Below the pieces are notes generated by a model that searched no databases, was not told where the DNA came from, and was given only the letters and a program-made list of their open reading frames with translations. Shown here piece after piece: positions 46,235-54,840 of a stretch of 64,000 nucleotides of DNA; position 1 is the stretch's first letter; the number at the start of each line of letters is the position of its first letter. Where the stretch lies: positions 310,001-374,000 of the forward strand of contig WYDT01000007.1 of NCBI GenBank assembly GCA_013122435.1, given 5' to 3'. The position numbers and the translations under genes were made by a program. The stretch comes from Chloroflexi bacterium AL-N1. Lineage in GTDB: Bacteria > Chloroflexota > Chloroflexia > Chloroflexales > Roseiflexaceae.

Positions 46235-47242
46235 ATGACATCCCAACTTGATGCTTTGTTGGAAGCGTTAAACGATCCGCCAAACATTCTGATCCTGCCA
46301 CATAACAATCCTGATCCTGATGCTATTGCCAGTGCTGTAGCTTTACAATACCTGATTGAAAAGCAATTAGGGCGCAAAAGTCGTATTCGCTATAAAGGGT
46401 TCATTGGGCGTGCCGAGAATCGTGCGTTGGTCACGTTCCTGCGTAATCCGCTTCACCCACTGACCGATGCCGATTTTCAATGGGCTGATACGGTTGTGTT
46501 GGTAGACAATCAGCCTGGTGCTGGCAATAGTGCTGGCAATGCGTCGTTGCCGATAGCTGCCGTTATCGATCATCATCCGCTGCTGCGTACCACAGCAAAT
46601 GCTGCTTTTGTGGATGTACGCCCCAAACTTGGTGCCACCGCCACCATTCTCACCAGTTATTTGCAAGAGGCAGATTTGCTCCCAACATCGGTGCTGGCTA
46701 CGGCGTTGTTCTATGGTATCAAAACTGATACGCTTAGCCTTGTGCGGGGTGCATCTGAAGTGGATATTGCCGCATATCTGTATTTACAGCCTCATGTTGA
46801 TATCAATGCACTCATTCGTATTGAAACGGCACAGGTACCGACCGACTATTTTGCCCAGCTCGACACGGCAGTTCGTAAAGCGCGCATTTATCAGGATGTG
46901 GTCATTGCGTTTATTGGACCTATGACCTATCCGGACCTGGTAAGTGAAATGGCAGATCTGTTGCTTCGATTGGAAGGTGTGCAGTGGAGTGTGTGCATGG
47001 GGATACATAATGGCACACTCTCGTTATCGGTGCGAACGCGCCGTCGGCGTGGGGGGGCGGGTGGTCTGGCGCAAGCCATAGTGAAGAAGGATGGTACAGC
47101 GGGTGGCCATGGTATGATGGGAGGTGGGCAACTATCCCTCGACAAATGGGATACACCTACATTAGTTGCTGAATTGACTCAACGGGTATTATTACATCTT
47201 GATATACCATCAATGACAGTTGGTATTCCCCTGTTTGTTTAA
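46235..47242 (+). CDS. DHH-family phosphoesterase (NrnA-like)
   Basis: 335 residues from the ATG at 46235, which follows AAGGGTGG; the open frame begins earlier at 46091 without family similarity. Motifs run in order: LPHNNPDPDAIASA (motif I), VVLVDNQ (motif II), DHHPL (motif III), then the DHHA1 domain ending in GGHGMMGGG. These enzymes degrade nanoRNA, pAp or cyclic dinucleotide intermediates using Mn ions. The first motif has NPDPDA in place of the more common HxxPDGDA pattern but keeps both Asp residues. Substrate is uncertain. Confidence 0.88.
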   Translation: MTSQLDALLEALNDPPNILILPHNNPDPDAIASAVALQYLIEKQLGRKSRIRYKGFIGRAENRALVTFLRNPLHPLTDADFQWADTVVLVDNQPGAGNSAGNASLPIAAVIDHHPLLRTTANAAFVDVRPKLGATATILTSYLQEADLLPTSVLATALFYGIKTDTLSLVRGASEVDIAAYLYLQPHVDINALIRIETAQVPTDYFAQLDTAVRKARIYQDVVIAFIGPMTYPDLVSEMADLLLRLEGVQWSVCMGIHNGTLSLSVRTRRRRGGAGGLAQAIVKKDGTAGGHGMMGGGQLSLDKWDTPTLVAELTQRVLLHLDIPSMTVGIPLFV

Positions 47243-47288
47243 CTTTTGTGCCGTTTTTTGATTACTATATACAACAAAAACTTAACTA

Positions 47289-47315
47289 TTGTAAGCCATA
47301 CAAAAGGTGTATAAT
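47289..47315 (+). promoter_or_regulatory. Candidate promoter of the AAA-TPR gene
   Basis: A perfect TATAAT (47310-47315) follows TTGTAA (47289-47294) with a 15-base spacer, shorter than ideal. The start codon is 52 bases downstream. Confidence 0.35.
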
Positions 47316-47366
47316 GTACCAACTAGGTGAATTAATAGCAAGAAACATCTTACACTACATAGTATA

Positions 47367-49973
47367 ATGGCACGAAGCAATAACAATACTGGATTTGAAC
47401 AGCAGATCGTACAATTGAATACGATTGCCCAGCAGGTGCCACTCATCGGGCGAAGTGACGAGTTACGGTCTTTACTTAATCAGTTGTATCGTGTCCTTGA
47501 TCAATCTGGTATTTGCTTTACGTTGGTTACAGGTGAGCCTGGGATTGGTAAATCGCGGCTGTTTCAAGAACTCAGCCAGTGGATTATACGCTTACCAGAA
47601 TCAGTGCAGTGGTATCGTGTTGAACTTGGTCCTCAATGGCAAACCGTTCCCTATGCCCCCTGGCGTATGTTATTTACCAAGCTTTTTCAGATTGATGATA
47701 GTGACTCGCTTACCACCATACGAACGAAGATTGAGCATGGTGTCGCTGCCGTGTTACGTCCCAACAGTACTGAAAAAGCAGCCTTTATTGGTCAGCTTCT
47801 GGGATTTGATTTTGCTACGGCACCGTATTTTGTTGATGTCCTGCATGATTCTGAGCAGGTCTACACCCGTGCAAGACATTACTTCGCACAGTTCCTCGCT
47901 GCGTACAGTGCTCAAACACCACTTATTCTTATGTTGGAAGATCTGCAGTGGGCTGATGATCGCTCACTCGATCTGATTGATTACCTGGTTACTGAAGACC
48001 ATCATGGACGCATACTATTGGTAGGGTCAAGCCGCAATCAACTACTCAATCGCCGATCGGCGTGGAAAGCTTTGCAGCATAACGATGCCCATCTTGCGCT
48101 AGGGCCACTACAGGATGCAGAAAGCCGTGAATTTGTGCGAGCTTTGCTCGCGCCTGCTGGTGAGGTACCAACATCTTTGCAGAGTATCGTCACCAGACGT
48201 GCAGAAGGTAATCCGTTCTATATTGAAGAACTGGTCAAAATGCTTATTGCGGAACGTATTATTCAGCCATCATCGCGATCCTGGCATTTACATATGTCCC
48301 ATAAAACACAGGAGCGTATTCCCGCAACACTCACAGATGTCCTTCATGCACGATTGGATACCTGTGGCCCCGACGAACAGGCCCTGCTTGCTCGGGCCGC
48401 AGTGATTGGACGCAGCTTTTGGCGTGGTGCCGTCGAATACCTACAGCCGTTCGGTTCAGACTCTACAGATACTGATGATGGATCGGCATTGACTCAAGCA
48501 CTCTCGCATTTGTGTAACAGGGATATCGTGATTGCACAGTCCACATCAACCTTTGCTGGTGAACAAGAGTATTGGTTTAAACATGCGTTACTGCACGAAG
48601 TACTCTATAATCGTATGCCCCTTGAGAAGCGCCAACACTATCATGCACAGGTTGCGGCATGGATCAGTGTCCACAGTGCAGCACGAGAACACGAACATGC
48701 TGGCCTTATTGCGACCCATTATGAGCAGGCCGATATGAGTCAGCAGGCAGCGGAGTGGCATATCCAGGCTGGTTACCACGCACGTGATAGTTATGCGCCA
48801 ACTGTTGCCATTCATCATCTGCATAGGGCATTGGCGCTGCTCCCTGATGGGGCTATCTTTGTAGCACAGCGTATGAAGCTGTTCGAAGATTTAGGAGATC
48901 TTTTTATCGATCAGTCCAATCACCGTGATGCACTTGCTATGTTTAGTGCACTACGTACTGATGCAGAGGCAATCGACGATGTATTGGCCCAGGCACGTGC
49001 ATGGATTGGCATTGCACGAACACATACTATTCAAAGTGACACCGAGCAATTGCTTGAAAGTGCTATGCAGGCTGAACGATTAGTGCGTCCTCTGGGACCG
49101 TCTGATGAACTCGCGAAGTCCCTCCTCCACAAAAGCTGGGCCCTGATGCAGTTTGGTCGAAATGATATTGCCTTGGAATCCGCACAACAGGCGTTGCACA
49201 TTGGGCGTGAGATTGGCCATTGGCGCCATGAAGCGTTTGCGCTTAATTATATGGGCACTATCTATGAATGCTTGGGCCAGTATGATCGTGCAGTGGAGTA
49301 TACTCAAGAGGCACTCGTTATTTATCAGTACCACGAAGACCGTCGACATGAAGCCATTTTATCGAATAATCTGGCATCGATTGCGAATGGCAAAGGTGAT
49401 TACCCAACAGCACTCCCACTTGCCCAGACGTCTGTACGTATTACCCACGAAATCGGCATTCGTTTTTATAAACTGTATGCCTTAAGTACGCTCGGAGAGG
49501 CCCAAGTTGGGTTAGGGCAATATGCTGCAGCGGAAGCATCAGCTCAACAGGGTATTCATTTGTCAGAGGCGCTCGGACAAGCTGTGGTTCCTGCTTTATA
49601 CTATGTTCTTGCAGAGGCCTATCTTGGTCAGGGCAAAGTAACTGAAGCACTCGAAATTGCTCATCACGCCTTAGCATTGGCTCAACAAACCAAAGCCCTG
49701 CGCGAAATCGGCATTGCGTGGCGTGTGCTTGGCCGTGTTATGGCCCAACAACCAGACAATATTGGTACCAAGGCGTGTTTCCTTGAGAGTGTTCGTGTCT
49801 TGCAGGAAACAGATCTCATTGCAGAGCATGCACGTACACTGCGCGCATGGGCAGTGTATGATGCAATATCTGGTCATTTCGAACAAGCACGAACCCGATA
49901 TGCCGAGGCGCATGCATTATTTGAGCATCTGGGGCTGGTGCATGAGCTTGATCGTACTGCTGGGCATGCATAG
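47367..49973 (+). CDS. Large STAND-type AAA ATPase with TPR array
   Basis: 868 residues. An AAA_16/STAND ATPase fills about residues 20-330, with Walker A GEPGIGKSRL and Walker B LILMLEDLQWADD, the set usual in LuxR-LAL and BTAD regulators. A helical linker follows (RIPATLTDVLHARLD), then at least eight TPR repeats (LHRALALLPDG, ALNYMGTIYECLGQYDRAVE, LSTLGEAQVGLGQYAAAEA). There is no DNA-binding, kinase or cyclase domain at either end, unlike most relatives. It probably acts as a ligand-gated scaffold for a separate effector. It stands alone with its own promoter. Confidence 0.88.
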   Translation: MARSNNNTGFEQQIVQLNTIAQQVPLIGRSDELRSLLNQLYRVLDQSGICFTLVTGEPGIGKSRLFQELSQWIIRLPESVQWYRVELGPQWQTVPYAPWRMLFTKLFQIDDSDSLTTIRTKIEHGVAAVLRPNSTEKAAFIGQLLGFDFATAPYFVDVLHDSEQVYTRARHYFAQFLAAYSAQTPLILMLEDLQWADDRSLDLIDYLVTEDHHGRILLVGSSRNQLLNRRSAWKALQHNDAHLALGPLQDAESREFVRALLAPAGEVPTSLQSIVTRRAEGNPFYIEELVKMLIAERIIQPSSRSWHLHMSHKTQERIPATLTDVLHARLDTCGPDEQALLARAAVIGRSFWRGAVEYLQPFGSDSTDTDDGSALTQALSHLCNRDIVIAQSTSTFAGEQEYWFKHALLHEVLYNRMPLEKRQHYHAQVAAWISVHSAAREHEHAGLIATHYEQADMSQQAAEWHIQAGYHARDSYAPTVAIHHLHRALALLPDGAIFVAQRMKLFEDLGDLFIDQSNHRDALAMFSALRTDAEAIDDVLAQARAWIGIARTHTIQSDTEQLLESAMQAERLVRPLGPSDELAKSLLHKSWALMQFGRNDIALESAQQALHIGREIGHWRHEAFALNYMGTIYECLGQYDRAVEYTQEALVIYQYHEDRRHEAILSNNLASIANGKGDYPTALPLAQTSVRITHEIGIRFYKLYALSTLGEAQVGLGQYAAAEASAQQGIHLSEALGQAVVPALYYVLAEAYLGQGKVTEALEIAHHALALAQQTKALREIGIAWRVLGRVMAQQPDNIGTKACFLESVRVLQETDLIAEHARTLRAWAVYDAISGHFEQARTRYAEAHALFEHLGLVHELDRTAGHA

Positions 49974-50025
49974 TTCCGCTACGTATTTAATATCCACACA
50001 AAGCGCCTGAGATCATCTGCGTTCA

Positions 50026-50566
50026 CTATTGCCCTTGCAAAATCATATCCGCACACTTTTCCCCAATCATAATGCAGGGGTTGTTGGTATTTGCATTGAT
50101 GATACATGGCATAATTGACGCATCAGCAACCCGCAATTCCTCTACACCGTGAACTTGCAATTGATTATTCACAACGGCCATTGGGTCGCTGCCCATCTTA
50201 CATGTGCCAACTGGATGGTAGATGTGCTGTACCCATTCCCAGGCCCAGCCCTCATTGCCCAGTTCTGCCCAGCCATCGTAGTTACTGGGATGACCACGTT
50301 GATAGATCATGGCATTGATCGAACTGGTCCCACCGAACATCTTACCCCGAGGCATGTATGCTCTTCTCCCATTACAGTGTACCTGTGGTTCTGTTTCATA
50401 GGCCCAGTCGAGTGGAGTCGAAAGCAGCCGGTATGTGAATATTCTGGTCTTCGTCGGGGCCGCCAGCCTCGATGAGCAATACGTTCAACTCACTGCGCTC
50501 CGATAAACGACCAGCGACAGCACATCCCGCAGATCCGGCACCAACGACAATGCAATCATAGTCCAT
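50026..50566 (-). pseudogene. GMC-family (choline dehydrogenase-like) oxidoreductase remnant
   Basis: The start at 50566 follows AAAGGAG and opens [20 protein letters not shown], the FAD-binding beta-alpha-beta. After IHIPAAF some bases are missing and the frame moves to [20 protein letters not shown], then [20 protein letters not shown] (GMC signature). After GWAWE about 350 residues are absent, and the text joins [15 protein letters not shown] and the C-terminal [19 protein letters not shown]. The catalytic His in HPVGTCKMG remains, but the substrate and much of the FAD domain are gone, so it is inactive. Confidence 0.88.
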
Positions 50567-50820
50567 GGGTTGACTCCTTTCGAGGTATAGATATTGGGAG
50601 TGAACATCAAACGTAGAGTTCTGCGTATCGTCGGCTAATGGCCGTGGGTGACCATATAGCCCTCGAGAGAACAGACTATTGTGTAAATGGAATGAGATCT
50701 ATTATACTGGATGGGACTGGTAATTACTATGAGTATTTTTGTTACATGGGTATCAACTAAACAATGCGACTCAGGGTTAGATAAGCACCGAGTCGCATAC
50801 TAGATCCTTTGCGATGTGTG

Positions 50821-51285
50821 TTATGCTTCGGCGCGCCAGATTTTCCGATTCTGTTGGTCGAGCAGATCGTAGAGTTCGATGCGCCATGGAGTGAGTCGTA
50901 GCAACCCATACGCCGGATTTTCTACGTTCCCCCAGATTATCCCTGGGTCATACCCAAGTGGTTCTGGGGTGGTTTGGCACAAATCCCAAAAGCGTTTTTT
51001 AATTTCCGGATCGTCTATCCATTCTGCACGACATTCGGCATACACAGGTTTGAACGGATCTTTGATGTAGGCTAACGATGCGAATGCGTTGTGTTCAAGA
51101 TGTCTGGATTTGGTGGAGTCGCGTGTTGTCGCAATCCAGCAGGTTGCGCCTTCCCAGATTGGATGCAGTACCCGTGAGCGTGGTCGTTGCTGCGTATCAA
51201 TCGTGGCACAGTTGCACCAGACCATTGTGTGTACACGTTCGATAAATTCTGCTTCTATCTCGGCAAATGAAATTTTGTTCGACAT
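50821..51285 (-). CDS. Pyridoxamine 5'-phosphate oxidase-fold protein
   Basis: 154 residues with the split-barrel pattern of PNPOx-like flavin-binding proteins: WCNCATIDTQQRPRSRVLHPIW, then ATTRDSTKSRHLEHNAFASL, and the C-terminal LLRLTPWRIELYDL. General stress FMN- or F420-binding proteins share this layout. Its cofactor and substrate are not evident. It begins 67 bases downstream of a tiny basic protein on the same strand, with which it may be co-transcribed. Confidence 0.85.
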   Translation of the reverse strand: MSNKISFAEIEAEFIERVHTMVWCNCATIDTQQRPRSRVLHPIWEGATCWIATTRDSTKSRHLEHNAFASLAYIKDPFKPVYAECRAEWIDDPEIKKRFWDLCQTTPEPLGYDPGIIWGNVENPAYGLLRLTPWRIELYDLLDQQNRKIWRAEA

Positions 51286-51352
51286 GGGAACCTCTCAGAG
51301 TGCTATTGTTTTAGTATTGATGCCTTCTCCACTCTACAGCACATCACAAAGC

Positions 51353-51475
51353 CTAACGACCCGGCTGGCGTGGCGGACGACGCGACAGGACCGGATTTTT
51401 GCTCGACGGCTGTTTTGACGAATGCGTAGGCGGTCGGCCTTTGTTGTTGGTTGAGCGTGAGTTTTTCTTCGACAT
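51353..51475 (-). CDS. Tiny basic Ser/Pro/Arg-rich protein
   Basis: 40 residues: MSKKNSRSTNNKGRPPTHSS and then SSKNP…SRRPPRQPGR. The ATG at 51475 is five bases after AAAGGAG. Another ATG four bases earlier (51479) sits too close to this site and opens a different frame. Strong positive charge without hydrophobic residues suggests a disordered nucleic-acid- or ribosome-binding peptide. It lies just upstream of the PNPOx-like gene. Confidence 0.5.
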   Translation of the reverse strand: MSKKNSRSTNNKGRPPTHSSKQPSSKNPVLSRRPPRQPGR

Positions 51476-51591
51476 ACATACTCCTTTGCAATACATAATC
51501 ATCGATGTGGCTACTGGTAGTACTTGTGATAACGGAACGGAGTCGCGTCATGTCTGTAGGCCGACAGCAAGAAGTGGGGAAGGCACAAAAA

Positions 51592-51619
51592 AGCCGTGGG
51601 CCAGGACTCGCCCACGGCT
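51592..51619 (-). terminator. Terminator of the 25-residue gene
   Basis: AGCCGTGGGC and GCCCACGGCT (51592-51601, 51610-51619) pair perfectly around eight bases. On the minus strand six T residues follow directly. Confidence 0.9.
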
Positions 51620-51671
51620 GGTGTATCGCGTTAGATGGAGATAGGAGTTACAAGTCTACCTGAGCGACACC

Positions 51672-51749
51672 TCAACTGAGGGCGTCATACTGCTCATACC
51701 CCGCACGAATGGGGAATTGAACAGTGTGATGTCGCATAGTGTTGGTCAT
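51672..51749 (-). CDS. 25-residue peptide gene with its own promoter and terminator
   Basis: An ATG at 51749 after GGAGG (11 bases) encodes MTNTMRHHTVQFPIRAGYEQ and YDALS. It sits in a complete transcription unit of about 200 bases, with a TTGACA promoter upstream and a strong terminator downstream. That arrangement favours a real small gene or small RNA with a coding part. There is no signal peptide or cysteine. A longer frame to 51869 would begin inside the promoter and is rejected. Confidence 0.5.
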   Translation of the reverse strand: MTNTMRHHTVQFPIRAGYEQYDALS

Positions 51750-51783
51750 TGTAGTTAAAAACCTCCGTGAAGTATCGTTGTTA

Positions 51784-51812
51784 AGAGTACTATATTCATT
51801 TGTCTGTGTCAA
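51784..51812 (-). promoter_or_regulatory. Promoter with perfect -35 for the 25-residue gene
   Basis: On the minus strand TTGACA (51812-51807) is followed after 17 bases by TACTCT (51789-51784). The -10 is weak (three matches), but spacing and the -35 are ideal, and a terminated short unit follows. Confidence 0.5.
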
Positions 51813-51847
51813 CCATGTGTATATACGACTTTGGTCTGAGATGATTA

Positions 51848-52334
51848 TCACTCGAATTCTTCTATCCACACATTGGTGCGAGCCTCTGCTACTGCTGGTC
51901 CTGTAATATCAAATTGGTGCAGAATAAGCCGTGCATAGATTTCATCGGTACCGTTGCGATCTTCATTGAGAATAGCAAGGGATTGTCTGGTTGTACATGG
52001 AACGGTAGGATTTGAGATAGGAAAACCGCCATTGTTGGCAAGAAACTGTACTTGATCAGCAAGGAAAAGGTAGTCATCAAATAATGTATCATCACCGTAG
52101 ACACGGCACTCTAGCGTGTATGGGGTATTCGGATCATTGAGATTGAAATGGACACTACCAAGAATTTCTAATCGTGCAGTTATGTCATTGTTGAGTCGCA
52201 CGATACGTAAGGTAGGACTTCCCGTAAAATGTGGTCCCCTGTACGGTGGCAGCCTCCGTAAGTGAGATGAGAGCAAGTGCTCCCAAAACACCGACAAGCA
52301 AACTCCATAGACGTTGTTGGAGTTGGCGTATCAT
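51848..52334 (-). pseudogene. Small secreted protein, frameshifted in a G run
   Basis: The ATG at 52334 follows AAAGG and gives a signal peptide (LWSLLVGVLGALALISLTEA). At ATVQG the frame should pass to PHFTGSPTLRIVRLNNDITA, but a run of four G residues near 52226-52229 contains one base too many. The rest encodes a beta-rich domain with ECRVYGDDTLFDDY, which looks like a C2-like or beta-sandwich structure, and ends TNVWIEEFE. Repaired length is about 161 residues. Family unknown. Homopolymer context makes an assembly slip possible. Confidence 0.65.
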
Positions 52335-52670
52335 ACCATATGCCTTTAGATAATAAATGCAATAGATGCGGAGGTTAGGTTGGCCAGCCTTATATAGAGA
52401 GACTATAGCATAGGGGAGCGTAGAACACATATCGCATTCCCTCAATTCTATCTAAGGGAATATCTTAGTTCATACACAACTGTACTTATTCAGCAACAAA
52501 CAACGAGACACTGCCAATGTGGTGGAACCTAGAGACTTCCTCCTTACGCGGTCAATAAGAACACGCAATTTAGAACATTTGTTTTTATTTATCAATATTT
52601 TGTATTAACTTCTACGAACGTGTGTGCTATGTTGCCTCAAACACCAGTAGTATTCAAAAGAGGAGAAAAT
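52335..52670. other. Divergent gap, right part duplicated
   Basis: No gene was recognised. The last 34 bases (from 52637) are the leader of a duplicated winged-helix gene start and match 54809 onward. Confidence 0.5.
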
Positions 52671-52786
52671 ATGGCTACACTACACTGGAATCAGGTGCTC
52701 GCATGGCGTCTGTCGCAGCAGTCTTTGCACGAACAGTTCAACCGTGAGCATATGCTCGATGTTATAGCGTGTATGGGTGGTGCAAA
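52637..52786 (+). repeat. Partial duplication of the winged-helix gene start (second copy 54809-54955)
   Basis: About 150 bases, from AACACCAGTAG in the leader through the ribosome-binding site and the first 38 codons, match the region at 54809 with scattered substitutions (roughly 85-90% by eye). The two copies bracket the high-GC cassette region. Confidence 0.8.
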
Positions 52787-52820
52787 TAGTCGAGCAGACG
52801 GGGAGACTCCGTGTTCATAA
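52671..52820 (+). pseudogene. N-terminal fragment of a winged-helix (HTH_42) protein
   Basis: 49 codons, MATLHWNQVLAWRLSQQSLH and then REHMLDVIACMGGA, equal to the start of the intact gene at 54841 before diverging (NSRADGETPCS, stop). It keeps the ribosome-binding site and could still be translated into a short peptide, but no domain is complete. Confidence 0.8.
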
Positions 52821-52842
52821 CTGGCAAGGTACTCCAAACTCA

Positions 52843-52871
52843 TTGAAAGTCAGCAACGCGTATGCTATACT
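52843..52871 (+). promoter_or_regulatory. Consensus-like promoter ahead of the GNAT cassette
   Basis: TTGAAA (52843-52848), a 17-base spacer, and TATACT (52866-52871) with an upstream TGC forming an extended -10. It is the best promoter in the window. It points into the GNAT gene 180 bases downstream and recalls the outward promoter that drives integron cassettes. Confidence 0.6.
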
Positions 52872-53052
52872 CGGGAGGCGGGCAGTTCGTCCGTTTCCAT
52901 ACACCGTACAACGGTATGAGACGGTTACGGGTGCGTCCTAATATGGAACGCATGAGGCCAGATAGGGGTAGCCTCATTATAAGTGGGCCGCAAGGATCCA
53001 CTGCGGCCTATCCTGACGCTCATTTGCAAGCAATCTTTCGCAAGGAGATCTC

Positions 53053-53978
53053 ATGCAGTCTGACTTTTTCATTCGACCGCTCAATGGAAACGAGGAGCTT
53101 GACCTCTTCTGCTCGATTCCTTATGTGATCAACCATGAGATACCAAGCGACCTCGATTGCGGTCGCCGGCGGCTGGAGTGGCTTTGGGTTGCAGTGCAGA
53201 ACGAAAGACTCCTTGGTCGGATCGGCTGGTGGACGCGCTCGGCTGGCGAGTCGCCAGCGGTGCTCGACATCTTTGATATTGCAGGTCTCGACGATCACGC
53301 CAGTGATGCCTTGGTAGCGACTGCAATGCGGGCCGTCCTGCCGCGCGATGTTACACCGCCTTGGTACATCCGCTTCCTCGCGCCCGATTGGCACGAGGAC
53401 TCAGCGGAGGTGCGTGAAGCGGCGCGGCGCTCGGCGGCGCTCGGCCGGTTCGTCGCTCGCCCCCTCGCCGAACGCCTGCGGTTCCAGGGGATGTCGGCAC
53501 CCCCGTTCCTATAGCCTCAACGCGACTGAAGTTCCAACTTATTGCCAGTCGCGAAGAACTGGTCAACCTCATGACCGAGGTTGTTTCCGGAACGCTTGAC
53601 GCGCACATTATCCGGGAACTCACGACCATGACTCCGGCAGAGCAGGCCGCGTCACAATACGAGCACGAACTCGCCTACTACAGCTCACCGCATTCTTGGT
53701 GGCGTATCGCCGAACTTCCCGATAGCCGTCCCGTTGGCTTCGTCATTCCTGCGCGCAATGCCTACCACCCAATCATTGCGTACATCGGTGTGCTTCCGAA
53801 GTTTCGTGGCCACGGCTACGTCGACGATATCCTGGCAGAGGGCACCCGCGTGCTGGCAGGTGAGGCCGTCTCCCGAATCAGAGGCGCTACTGACGTCGGG
53901 AACGCACCGATGGCTCAGGCATTCGTGCGCGCCGGCTATCGTGTCGTTGAGTGTCAGCTAGACATGGTTTGGGAATGA
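53053..53978 (+). pseudogene. High-GC GNAT acetyltransferase, frameshifted; probable integron gene cassette
   Basis: Two frames join into a double-GNAT protein of about 308 residues. Part one (PLNGNEELDLFCSIPYVINH, RLLGRIGWWTRS) ends at 53514. The other frame resumes DVGTPVPIASTRLKFQLIAS and then VSGTLDAHIIREL, GFVIPARNAYHPIIAYIGVL, PKFRGHGYVDDILAEGT (acetyl-CoA loop) and GNAPMAQAFVRAGY. One G is missing from a G run near 53489. GC and codon use (GCG, CGC, CTC) are clearly richer than the surroundings, a sign of transfer. A 59-bp attC-like site starts 17 bases after the stop and AAGGAG precedes the ATG. GNAT genes are frequent integron cassettes. The target is unknown; resistance or toxin-antitoxin roles are possible. 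Confidence 0.82.
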
Positions 53979-53994
53979 GTCGGCGCGCAGTGTT

Positions 53995-54053
53995 GCCTAA
54001 CACTTCGCTCGATCCGACCCACTACGGCAGGCAGCGCAGTGCGAACGTTAGTG
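53995..54053 (+). other. attC (59-base element) recombination site
   Basis: It begins with GCCTAAC (53995-54001, a perfect RYYYAAC box) and ends with GTTAGTG (54047-54053, the GTT core of the R' box), exactly 59 bases. Inside, TTCGC and GCGAA pair next to the boxes with unpaired bases on one side, the folded-strand geometry expected of attC. The last two positions of R' do not fit GTTRRRY. No integrase gene is in the window. Confidence 0.65.
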
Positions 54054-54074
54054 CACACAAGGAGAAGCTGACAC

Positions 54075-54392
54075 ATGTCACTTAACTTTAGACCAGCGCA
54101 TCACCACTTGGAGTTCATGGCGCCTTTGTCGGCGTGCCGTGCCACGGAACTCGTGCAGTTTGTTGCTGCCCATGCGAATGGAACGATAGTTGACCTTGGA
54201 TGTGACTGTCGAGGCTGTTGCTATAGTGATGGCAGCCACTGTGGGGCTCCAGAGGCAGCAATAGTTGCAGCAGCAGGGCTTCTTGTTCTTGCTGGAGCCC
54301 TTAGTGTACAATCAATACATCAACTGGGAGGCGAGAATGGTATACAGATAGATATACGCCGGTTTGGTCCTAATACGTTCTGGCATCAATAA
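54075..54392 (+). CDS. Hypothetical Cys/Gly-containing protein, possible second cassette
   Basis: 105 residues. ACAAGGAGAAG precedes the ATG by a few bases. The gene starts 27 bases after the presumed cassette boundary. The centre has CDCRGCCYSDGSHCG, a cysteine cluster that could bind metal, next to a hydrophobic Ala/Val/Leu stretch (AAIVAAAGLLVLAGALSV). I recognise no family. The hairpin after its stop has an attC-like GTTAGAT box. Confidence 0.6.
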   Translation: MSLNFRPAHHHLEFMAPLSACRATELVQFVAAHANGTIVDLGCDCRGCCYSDGSHCGAPEAAIVAAAGLLVLAGALSVQSIHQLGGENGIQIDIRRFGPNTFWHQ

Positions 54393-54430
54393 ACATAATA
54401 AAACCCTTTAATGTAGTTATTTATAGCAGT

Positions 54431-54480
54431 AGTGCATCTAATAACATAAGGTATTGTAAAAAACTTTTGTTAGATGCACT
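54431..54480 (+). other. Hairpin with attC-like boxes after the 105-residue gene
   Basis: Arms AGTGCATCTAA (54431-54441) and TTAGATGCACT (54470-54480) pair, with further internal pairing. GTTAGAT (54469-54475) is a perfect GTTRRRY box and ATCTAAT (54436-54442) is one base off its partner. At about 40 bases between boxes it is shorter than most attC sites, so a terminator is the alternative. Confidence 0.4.
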
Positions 54481-54507
54481 ATATATCTTGTTTAAATGGA
54501 GAATGCC

Positions 54508-54786
54508 ATGAAAATGTTGTTTCGCGAACCTAAACGCCATCCAATCATGTGGTTTTTCCTACCCATAGCGATCATGCTATTACTTGTAAGTAGTACTGTG
54601 ACTGAACAGTATGTTAGCAATGCGATGGGTCTGGTTGGATTAGGATTTTGCACGCTGGTTCTGGCCGAAATGCAGCCCAAACAACGCATCAGACTCGTAG
54701 TTCTGATGCGTTGTTTGAGCATGCTTCTCTCTCTTATAGCCCTGCTTTTTGTGGGTCTTTTTGTTTATAATGCCATAGGTTTATAG
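54508..54786 (+). CDS. Small two- to three-helix membrane protein
   Basis: 92 residues from the ATG at 54508, eight bases after GGAG; an ATG at 54496 lies inside that site. Helices are seen at about residues 13-30, 36-52 and 62-88. A perfect 15-bp inverted repeat lies inside the coding sequence. Function unknown. Confidence 0.55.
   Translation: MKMLFREPKRHPIMWFFLPIAIMLLLVSSTVTEQYVSNAMGLVGLGFCTLVLAEMQPKQRIRLVVLMRCLSMLLSLIALLFVGLFVYNAIGL
54679..54716. repeat. Perfect 15-bp inverted repeat inside a coding sequence
   Basis: 54679-54693 and 54702-54716 pair fully around eight bases. It lies in the codons for the segment between the second and third helices of the small membrane protein. No T run follows. 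Confidence 0.7.
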
Positions 54787-54840
54787 TGTTTCTGAATTAT
54801 CTTGCAATAAACACCAGTAGCATACAAAGGGGGAGAAAAT

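Noticed and set aside
54807-54840. Duplicated leader as an attI-like or insertion-sequence end
   Set aside because: The match continues through the coding start, so a partial gene duplication explains it.
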